From Stenotrophomonas rhizophila (GTDB lineage: Bacteria; Pseudomonadota; Gammaproteobacteria; Xanthomonadales; Xanthomonadaceae): DNA of 64,000 nt. A program made the translations under genes and the position numbers. The notes below the pieces were generated by a model. The model saw nothing but the letters and a program-made list of their open reading frames with translations. It was not told the origin of the DNA and searched no databases. Shown one piece after another: positions 57,840-64,000 of the stretch (its first letter is position 1; every line of letters begins with the position of its first letter). The DNA is taken from positions 124,001-188,000 of the forward strand of contig NZ_RCDC01000008.1 in the NCBI RefSeq assembly GCF_003651185.1. Reading direction: 5' to 3'.

Positions 57840-59468
57840 TCATCCCAGGCTGCGTGCGGTATTGATGATGTTGATGCCATCGAAGCGCGTGGTCGATGAG
57901 CCATGCGAGACCGCCGAGACCTGGCCCGGCTGACCCTTGCCATCGAAGAACGAACCACCGAAGCGGAAATCGCGCTCGTCGCAGATCGCGCTGCAGGCAT
58001 TCCAGAACTCCGGCGTGCGGATCTGGTAGGCGGCGTCCTCGACCATGCCGGTGATCTCACCGTTCTTGATCTGGTAGTACAGCTGGCCACCGAACTGCGC
58101 GTTGAAGCGCTGCTGGTCGATCGAATAGGAGCCACGGCCGTGGATGTAGATGCCGTTCTCCACGTTCTTGATCATGTCGGCCACGCTCAGCTGCGCCTTG
58201 CCCGGCGCCAGCGACACGTTGGCCATGCGCTGGAACTGCACGCTGGACCACGAATCGGCGTAGCTGCAGCCGTGGCTCTCCTTCTCGCCAAGAATATGCA
58301 CCTCGTCGCGGGTGGCCTGGTAGTTCACCAGGATGCCGTCCTTGACCAGGTCCCAGCGCTTGGTTTTCACGCCTTCATCGTCGTAGCCCACCGCACCCAG
58401 GCTGCCCGGGGCGGTCTTGTCGGCGAAGAAGTTGACGATGTCGCTGCCCCAGCGGAAGCCCGCATCGCGCTTGTCCAGCGTGGCGAAGCTGGTACCGGCG
58501 TAGTTGGCCTCGTAGCCGAGCACGCGGTCCAGCTCCAGCGGGTGGCCGACGTTCTCGTGGATGGTGAGGAACAGGTTGGATGGATCCAGCACCAGGTCGT
58601 ACTTGCCCGGCTTGACCGACGGCGCTTTGAGCTTCTCCCGCGCCTGGCGGGCCGCGGCGATCGCATCCTCCACCGGATCGTAGGAATCACGGTAGGCGAC
58701 CACGCCGCCCGGCAACGCGATCTTGCCGCGCGCGTCGCCATCGAGGAACTCGTAGCCCATGCCCATCGGCGAGGACAGCCCGGCGCGGGTGCGGAACTTG
58801 CCGCTGGTCTTGTCGATGGCGGTCGCGGTGAAGGGCAGCCAGATGCGGTGCACGTCCTGGTCGATGAAGGAGCCATCGCTGGAGGCGAAGAACTTCTGCT
58901 CGTTGACCAGGAACAGGGTGGAGTTGATGAAGTCGGCCCCGGCATTGAGCGCAGCCGCGTTCAGTGACAGCAGCATGTCGACCTTGTCCTTGAGCGGCAC
59001 CGCCATCGCGTTCTTGCGGATAGGGGTCTTCCAGCTCACGTCACCCACGCCAGTGACCGGCGCCAGCTGCACCGGACGGGTCTGGATGCCGGCGTTGGCG
59101 CGGGCGATCGCTGCGGCCTGCTCGACCGTGGCCAGCACCGCGGCCGGGGTCTGCTGGTGGGTGGCGGCAAAGCCCCAGGCACCGTTGACGATCACCCGGA
59201 TGCCGATGCCCGAGGATTCGCTGTTGGTGACGTTCTGGACGTTGGCCTCGCGGGTGATGACCGCCTGGTTGAGGTAACGGCCGATACGCACGTCGCAGTA
59301 GCTGGCACCGGCGCGCTTGGCGGCGGCGAGCGCGGCCTCGGCCAGCGCCTTGCGGCGGCCCACATCACCCGGCTCGAGCAGCTGCTCGGCGGCGATCAGC
59401 CGGCCATGCGGCAGTACCAGGCCCGCCAGGCCCATTCCAGACAGCGCTAGAAACTCACGACGTTGCAC
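57840..59468 (-). CDS. Tat-exported TldD-family metalloprotease (paralogue 2)
   Basis: A 542-residue close paralogue of the previous gene, again with a twin-arginine signal (MQRREFLALSG, hydrophobic to AAEQ). It carries HENVGH in TIHENVGHPLELDRVLG and one cysteine in HGCSYADSW where paralogue 1 has two. Long identical blocks are shared (VGYDDEGVKTKRWDL; SSVQFQRMANVS; QIRTPEFWNAC). It starts at a GTG (59468). It is the first gene of the leftward cluster, 132 bases before paralogue 1 and 144 bases from the divergent methyltransferase gene. Confidence 0.88.
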   Translation of the reverse strand: MQRREFLALSGMGLAGLVLPHGRLIAAEQLLEPGDVGRRKALAEAALAAAKRAGASYCDVRIGRYLNQAVITREANVQNVTNSESSGIGIRVIVNGAWGFAATHQQTPAAVLATVEQAAAIARANAGIQTRPVQLAPVTGVGDVSWKTPIRKNAMAVPLKDKVDMLLSLNAAALNAGADFINSTLFLVNEQKFFASSDGSFIDQDVHRIWLPFTATAIDKTSGKFRTRAGLSSPMGMGYEFLDGDARGKIALPGGVVAYRDSYDPVEDAIAAARQAREKLKAPSVKPGKYDLVLDPSNLFLTIHENVGHPLELDRVLGYEANYAGTSFATLDKRDAGFRWGSDIVNFFADKTAPGSLGAVGYDDEGVKTKRWDLVKDGILVNYQATRDEVHILGEKESHGCSYADSWSSVQFQRMANVSLAPGKAQLSVADMIKNVENGIYIHGRGSYSIDQQRFNAQFGGQLYYQIKNGEITGMVEDAAYQIRTPEFWNACSAICDERDFRFGGSFFDGKGQPGQVSAVSHGSSTTRFDGINIINTARSLG

Positions 59469-59612
59469 AGCTCACATCCCCCAAGGACGGCCGACGGCAC
59501 GCAGGCCGCCGACATTGGACAAGTCTTCGACTTTCGGTGGCATCGCGTAGTGGCACAAGTGACTGCGGTCATGGTTGGATGGACATCGATTCCCTGCCGA
59601 TGTGACATTCCG

Positions 59613-60236
59613 ATGAGCCAGATACGCTGGTCCGAGGCCTGCGACCGCAACCGCGCGCCGATCCTGGCGGTGCTGCAGCGCCACCTCGCCGCCCGCCACC
59701 GGGTGCTGGAGATCGGCAGCGGCACCGGCCAGCATGCCGAACACTTCGCTGCGGCATTGCCCTACCTGCAGTGGCAGGCCAGTGATCATCCCGAGCACCT
59801 GCCCGGCATCGCCGCCCGGCTCCAGGCCGCCGGCCTGCCCAATACACCGGCGCCGTGGCCGCTGCAGGCGGCGCTGTCGCCCGCGCCCGGGCTGGGGCCG
59901 CTGCCGGACGCGCCGCTGGCGTTCGATGCGGTGTTCACTGCCAATACCCTGCACATCATGAGCTGGGCGCACGTGCAGGCGTTGTTCGCCGGGTTGCCTG
60001 CCGTGATGGCCGCGGACGCCGTGCTGTGCGTCTACGGCCCGTTCAACGCCCACGGTGCCTACAGCAGCGACAGCAATCGCCAGTTCGATGCGTGGCTGAA
60101 GGCGCGCGATCCGGCCTCGGGCATCCGCGATGCCGAAGCGGTGGATGCACTGGCGGCCGGGGTGGGCCTGCAGCTGGCCGAGGACGTGGCGATGCCGGCC
60201 AACAACCGCCTGCGGGTCTGGCGGCGCGCCGGGTAG
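59613..60236 (+). CDS. DUF938 SAM-dependent methyltransferase
   Basis: A 207-residue class I methyltransferase of the DUF938 family. SAM motif I is VLEIGSGTGQHAEHF (E33, G35, G37, G39), with an acidic residue at the end of the second strand (ASDHPEH) and the family blocks FTANTLHIMSW and VYGPFNAHG. The methyl acceptor is unknown. The ATG at 59613 begins the family's conserved RWSEACDRNR. The stop codon TAG lies within the GTAG head of a REP (60233). Confidence 0.88.
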   Translation: MSQIRWSEACDRNRAPILAVLQRHLAARHRVLEIGSGTGQHAEHFAAALPYLQWQASDHPEHLPGIAARLQAAGLPNTPAPWPLQAALSPAPGLGPLPDAPLAFDAVFTANTLHIMSWAHVQALFAGLPAVMAADAVLCVYGPFNAHGAYSSDSNRQFDAWLKARDPASGIRDAEAVDALAAGVGLQLAEDVAMPANNRLRVWRRAG

Positions 60237-60253
60237 ATCCGACCGTCGGTCGG
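60233..60253. repeat. GTAG-headed palindrome providing the methyltransferase stop
   Basis: GTAG (60233-60236) is followed by AT, then CCGACC (60239-60244), loop GTC and GGTCGG (60248-60253). The TAG of GTAG is the stop codon of the DUF938 gene. Confidence 0.65.
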
Positions 60254-60328
60254 CCGCGCTTGGTGCCGGGCGTGCGCTGCGGTTAGGATCAGGAGGGGAG
60301 GTTGTTGTGACAACCTGGGGGAGTTTGC

Positions 60329-60967
60329 ATGGCAGTTGCAAGACAGATGCTGGCCGGCGTGATGCTGGCCATGGGGGCTTGTGTGTTCAACGTGTCGGCG
60401 CAATCGCTGCCGGCGGTGCAGGAGTTCTACTTCGACAATGACCTTGCCGCCGCCCCGATGGTGGTGGTGCAGGGCGAGGGTGGGGATCTCGTTGACCAAT
60501 TGATGAAACACCGCGAGCGCGGCCGCAAGACGCTGGAGGCCACCGTGCAGCTGGCGGGCGTAGCGATCGCGCAGGGCCGGCCGGAGCTGGGGCGCAGTCT
60601 TTACGAACAGGCCGCCACGACCGCGTCGGCCAGTTCGGTGCTGGGCCGTTCCGTGCGTTGGAACTATGGCTGGGACCTGTTCCGCCTCGGCGAGACCGAC
60701 GCCGCACTGGCCCAGTGGACGGCGGCCCAGAACACGCTGCGTGGGAATCCCGGGTGGGTGCCGCCCACCTTCGCACTGGCCCTGTGGACGCTGGGCCGCA
60801 AGGCCGAAGCCGTGCAGTGGTATGCCGCAGCCGTGCGCACCGAGCCACAGCAGTGGAGCGGAACGGATCGCTATGCCGAACTGCTGCCGGGCTGGCGCGA
60901 CAGCGAACGCAGCACGCTGGCCGAGATCCAGCGGGCGTGGGCGGAGAAGCCGCCCGCCTGGCCGTGA
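60329..60967 (+). CDS. Exported TPR-like hypothetical protein
   Basis: A 212-residue exported protein of unknown role. The signal peptide is LAGVMLAMGACVFNVSAQ, and TPR-like helical pairs follow (GRPELGRSLYEQAATTA; NYGWDLFRLGETDAALAQWTAAQ; ALWTLGRKAEAVQWYAAAVR). A GGGGAG lies 7 bases before the ATG. It stands alone between two REP-like hairpins. It probably mediates protein interactions in the periplasm. Confidence 0.7.
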   Translation: MAVARQMLAGVMLAMGACVFNVSAQSLPAVQEFYFDNDLAAAPMVVVQGEGGDLVDQLMKHRERGRKTLEATVQLAGVAIAQGRPELGRSLYEQAATTASASSVLGRSVRWNYGWDLFRLGETDAALAQWTAAQNTLRGNPGWVPPTFALALWTLGRKAEAVQWYAAAVRTEPQQWSGTDRYAELLPGWRDSERSTLAEIQRAWAEKPPAWP

Positions 60968-60974
60968 TCGGGTC

Positions 60975-61002
60975 GGGCGGGCCCGCACATACGGGCCTGC
61001 CC
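60975..61002 (+). terminator. GC-rich hairpin after the TPR-like gene
   Basis: GGGCGGGCCCG (60975-60985) pairs with 60992-61002 (one G-U) around CACATA, 7 bases after the stop codon. There is no T-run, so termination is only a suggestion. Confidence 0.45.
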
Positions 61003-61080
61003 CTTGGCGGGGCCGCCGTACCCTCCCGTTTCGACCATGGTCGGGGCGGCGGCCACTGCCGGATCGGCTAGGCTGTCGCG

Positions 61081-61998
61081 ATGGCGTTCGATGCATTCCC
61101 TCTCATCCTGACCATGCTCGGCCTGGGCATGCTGTTCTCGCGTCTGCGCACGCTGCCGGACAACACTGCCGATGTGCTCAACCGCATCGTGCTGTACGTC
61201 TGCCTGCCGGCGGCGGTGCTGATCTACGTCCCACGGCTGCATCTGGATATCAGCCTGATCGGGCTGGTCGCCACGCCGTGGCTGTTGATGCTGTGTACGC
61301 TCGCCGCGGTGAGCCTGGCTACGCGCGTCTTCGGCTTCGCCCGCGACGTGCATGCGGTGCTGTTGATCTGCGTGGCGCTGGCCAATTCCAGTTTCATCGG
61401 CTACCCGATGGTGCGCGCGCTGCTCGGTGATCACGCGCTGCCCTATGCGGTGGTCTATGACCAGTTCGGCACCTTTGTGCTGCTGTCCACGTTCGGCCTG
61501 TATGTGATCGCGCGCTACAGCGGCGACACCCCGCCTACCGCCGCACAGATCCTGCTGCGGATCGCGAAGTTCCCGCCGCTGTGGGCGTTGCTGTTCGCGT
61601 TGACCCTGATGCCTGAGCAGCCACCGGGCTGGATCGGCACCGGGCTGAAGCAGCTGGCCGATGCGATGCTGCCGCTGGTGATGCTGGCGGTGGGTTTCTC
61701 CATCCAGCTGCGCCTGCCACTGGATGAGCTCAGGCCACTGGGCATCGGGTTGCTGCTGAAGCTGCTGGTGATGCCGGCACTGGCGCTGCCGATCTCCTGG
61801 GCGTTCGGCCTGCACGGCACGATGCTGCAGGCCAATGTGCTGGAGTCGGCGATGCCGACCATGATCACCGCCGCCGCACTGGCGATGTCCCATCGCCTGG
61901 CCCCGCGCCTGGCCGCCGCGCTGGTTGGCTACGGCATCCTGCTGTCGCTGGTGACGCTGCCGGCGTGGGTGTGGGTCTTGCAGCACCTGCCGGCGTAG
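61081..61998 (+). CDS. AEC-family (auxin efflux carrier-like) transporter
   Basis: A 305-residue inner-membrane carrier with about ten hydrophobic spans in two inverted halves of the AEC fold. Family features include LANSSFIGYPMVRALLG in the fourth span, the amphipathic LPLDELRPLG region and the final LESAMPTMITAAALAMSH near the eighth span. Bacterial AEC members carry malate, malonate or other organic acids; the substrate here is not deducible. The ATG at 61081 follows a 113-base gap and the hairpin at 60975. It converges with the AAA ATPase gene 10 bases downstream. Confidence 0.88.
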   Translation: MAFDAFPLILTMLGLGMLFSRLRTLPDNTADVLNRIVLYVCLPAAVLIYVPRLHLDISLIGLVATPWLLMLCTLAAVSLATRVFGFARDVHAVLLICVALANSSFIGYPMVRALLGDHALPYAVVYDQFGTFVLLSTFGLYVIARYSGDTPPTAAQILLRIAKFPPLWALLFALTLMPEQPPGWIGTGLKQLADAMLPLVMLAVGFSIQLRLPLDELRPLGIGLLLKLLVMPALALPISWAFGLHGTMLQANVLESAMPTMITAAALAMSHRLAPRLAAALVGYGILLSLVTLPAWVWVLQHLPA

Positions 61999-62008
61999 CG
62001 CCCCGGCG

Positions 62009-63493
62009 TCACACGTCCGCGCTGACGGTGCGCCCCCGTGCCCACTCGCGCAGCGCAGTGACCTGTTCGGCCATCAGCACCGATAGCGGCCGGCTGCCGC
62101 GGATCTCCTGCATCAACAGTTCGGTATCCAGCACACGCGATTCGGCATGCGCGGCGTACAGCCCCGACACCACCGCCTGTTCGATCTCCGCACCGGAGAA
62201 GCCATCCACCGCGGCCGCCAGCGCGGGCAGTGCGAAGTCGTCGGCATTGAGCTGGCGCTTGCCCAGATGCAGGCGCAGCAGTTCGACCCGGGTGTTGGCG
62301 TCGGGCAGATCGACGAAGAAGATCTCGTCGAAACGGCCCTTGCGCAGCAGCTCGGCCGGCAGTTCATGCACCTGGTTGGCGGTGGCGACGATGAATACCG
62401 TGCTCTTGCGCTCGGCCAGCCAGGTCAGCAGGTGGCCGAGCACCCGGCGCGACACGCCGCCATCTTCGCCGCCACTGGCCAGGCCTTTCTCGATCTCGTC
62501 GATCCACAGCACGCAGGGGGCCAGCTGCTCGGCCGAGGCGAGCGCGTCGCGCAGGTTCTTCTCGGTCTCGCCGTGGTACTTGTCGTACAGGCTGCCGAAG
62601 TCCAACCGCAGCAGCGGTACGCCGAAACCGGCCGCCGTTGCCTTGGCCAGCATTGATTTGCCGCAGCCCTGCACGCCGAGCAGCAGCATGCCCTTGGGCG
62701 GGTCCAGGCCGGCCGGGCCCGCGCCGCCCAGGAACACCGGCCGGCGCTGGTTGACCCAGCGCTTGAGCCGGTTGGCGCCCGCCACATCGGCAAAGCGGGT
62801 GGTGTCGTACTCGTAGTGCAGGTGGCCGGCGCGGTTGAGCAACTCGAACTTGAGCCGGGCCAGCTGTGGCAGGTCGTCCTGGCTGAGCGCGCCATCGGCG
62901 AAGATCAGCTGCCGGGCGATCCGGCGCGCGTCGACCAGGCTCAGCCCGCGCAGGTTGTGCAGGATCTTCTGGACCGCCTCGTTGTCCACCTCCACGCGCC
63001 GCCCGCCGTTCTCGCGGGCATAGGCTTCGGCTTCCTCGCGCAGCATCTTCAGCAGCGCGTTGAGGTCGGGCAGGCGCGGGTTGAAGCGGGTGGCCAGCGC
63101 TTCCAGCTCGGCCGGCAGCTCGACCTTGGCCCCGACCAGCACCAGCACGTGGGCCTCGCAGTGCCGCCGCTGGATCAGGTCGCGCAGGGCGCGCTGGTGG
63201 CTGGCATAGCCCAGGTAGGGGTGGAAATCGAGCAGCAGATAGATACCGCGCTGCTCGGCCTGGCGGATCATCTGCAGGGCCGAACTGGCATCGGGCGGGC
63301 CGACCGGGTCGTCCTCGCGGTCCATGTCGATCCGGCGCAGGCCCTCGGTGATCGACCAGCGGTGCAGGGCCCGCCAGACATGCATCAGGGTCTGGCGGAA
63401 CAGCTCCACCACCCGGCCCTCATCCTGGGTCTCGATGATGATCAGCGGGGTGTTGGCGCGGATCAGCGCGCTCAGGTCCTGTAGTTCGCTCAT
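62009..63493 (-). CDS. Ycf46-like AAA+ ATPase
   Basis: A 494-residue AAA+ ATPase like cyanobacterial/plastid Ycf46. The N-terminal domain (1-230) is a second, degenerate nucleotide-binding-like domain typical of this group (PLIIIETQDEGRVVELF; LLLDFHPYL). The C-terminal AAA domain has Walker A GVQGCGKSMLAKAT (about 268-281), Walker B VLWIDEIEKG (about 325-334), sensor 1 IVATANQ and arginine-finger ELLRKGRFDE. The function of bacterial members is not established. The ATG at 63493 matches the family start; the longer frame adds only ten residues. Confidence 0.85.
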   Translation of the reverse strand: MSELQDLSALIRANTPLIIIETQDEGRVVELFRQTLMHVWRALHRWSITEGLRRIDMDREDDPVGPPDASSALQMIRQAEQRGIYLLLDFHPYLGYASHQRALRDLIQRRHCEAHVLVLVGAKVELPAELEALATRFNPRLPDLNALLKMLREEAEAYARENGGRRVEVDNEAVQKILHNLRGLSLVDARRIARQLIFADGALSQDDLPQLARLKFELLNRAGHLHYEYDTTRFADVAGANRLKRWVNQRRPVFLGGAGPAGLDPPKGMLLLGVQGCGKSMLAKATAAGFGVPLLRLDFGSLYDKYHGETEKNLRDALASAEQLAPCVLWIDEIEKGLASGGEDGGVSRRVLGHLLTWLAERKSTVFIVATANQVHELPAELLRKGRFDEIFFVDLPDANTRVELLRLHLGKRQLNADDFALPALAAAVDGFSGAEIEQAVVSGLYAAHAESRVLDTELLMQEIRGSRPLSVLMAEQVTALREWARGRTVSADV

Positions 63494-63625
63494 GCTGGCG
63501 GTCAGTCCATTGGAACCATCCACGATAGCAAAGCCGTGGCCGTCGGTTCTGGTTCAGCGCTGCGACTATCTCCGTCACAGGCGCCGGTGTAGGCTGCGGG
63601 AACGTTCCCCGGAAGCGAGGCTTGC

Positions 63626-64000
63626 ATGAAGACGATCCTGGTGGCCGGTTCCAAGGGCGGGGTGGGCAAGACCACCGTCGCCACCCACCTGGCGGCGCAT
63701 TCGGCATTGGAAGGCAAACGGACCGTCCTGGCCGATGCCGATCCCCAGGGCTCCAGCACCCGCTGGGCGCAACGCCGCTCGGTTCTGGAAAGCGCCGTGC
63801 TGCCGATCGACGTGTATCGCAAAAAGAGCTGGGAACGACTGGTTCCCGAGGGCACCGACGAGGTCATCATCGATGCTCCGGCCGGTGCGATGGCCGACGA
63901 TATTCCGCATTTCCTTGATGTTGCCGATGCGGTGGTGGTCCCCGTGCTGCCCTCCGCGCTGGATATCGAAGCCATCGTCGGCTTCCTCAACAGCCTGTCG
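63626..64000 (+). CDS. ParA/Soj-type ATPase (3' end outside window)
   Basis: The first 125 codons of a ParA-family P-loop ATPase. The deviant Walker A is SKGGVGKTT (about residues 9-17), followed by ADADPQGSS, and Walker A' lies around VIIDAPAG. GGAAGCGAGG lies 5 bases before the ATG. The frame remains open at the window edge. No ParB gene or parS-like repeat is in the visible region, so this is more likely an orphan ParA-like protein than a partition module, but the downstream side is unseen. Confidence 0.88.
   Translation, partial: MKTILVAGSKGGVGKTTVATHLAAHSALEGKRTVLADADPQGSSTRWAQRRSVLESAVLPIDVYRKKSWERLVPEGTDEVIIDAPAGAMADDIPHFLDVADAVVVPVLPSALDIEAIVGFLNSLS

Noticed and set aside
63626..64000. 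Plasmid or phage partition module
   Set aside because: Only the start of a ParA-like gene is visible; no ParB, parS repeats or replication gene, and all neighbours are chromosomal.

Overview
The window is high-GC, gene-dense chromosomal DNA from a xanthomonad, most probably Stenotrophomonas. The main evidence is a set of short GTAG-headed palindromes of the SMAG type (for example 2124-2201, 27631-27706, 30555-30612). The gene content agrees: opgD, rdgC, an ECF sigma factor next to a Ser/Thr kinase, a lipase next to a DUF4785 protein, and a MoxR/TldD cluster. I saw no rRNA, tRNA, CRISPR array, transposase or phage gene. About 53 protein genes fill nearly all of the sequence, and no gap exceeds 300 bases.

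Layout. 1-8893: a TonB-dependent receptor cut by the window edge, a periplasmic acid phosphatase, a secreted lipase with a DUF4785 partner, an ABC ATPase, a fatty-acid desaturase, an EF-hand protein and mutM. 8959-14699: an ECF sigma factor/kinase pair, opgD and tdk. 14745-28591: housekeeping and repair genes (a Sel1-like protein, rep, GNAT, yceH, a P4-type phosphatase with pyrF, a lipoprotein with plsB, ttcA, rdgC, a YgjP-like peptidase) ending in a double-domain methylglyoxal synthase. 29088-35114: gltB-gltD, transcribed leftward. 35286-42532: a patchwork holding three small exported I78-type inhibitor-like proteins, topoisomerase IB, a dehydrogenase with a histone-H1-like tail, and a bla-like module (serine hydrolase divergent from BlaI-M56). 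42581-46172: a helicase/nuclease pair resembling Bacillus MrfA-MrfB; the helicase frame is broken by one base.

46882-59468 is the most system-like region. Nine leftward genes, mostly overlapping or closely spaced, encode in transcription order two Tat-signal TldD metalloproteases, a signal-less PmbA/TldE-like partner, an exported DUF4159 protein, a MoxR AAA+ ATPase, a DUF58 protein, a BatA-like membrane protein, a DUF4175-like membrane protein with a histidine-rich segment, and a third large membrane-anchored protein. I infer an envelope complex in which MoxR and DUF58 act from the cytoplasm on membrane proteins with large periplasmic parts, coupled to exported TldD-type proteases. Its substrate is unknown.

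59613-64000: a DUF938 methyltransferase, a small exported repeat protein, an AEC-family transporter, a Ycf46-like AAA ATPase and the start of an orphan ParA-type ATPase that runs off the window.
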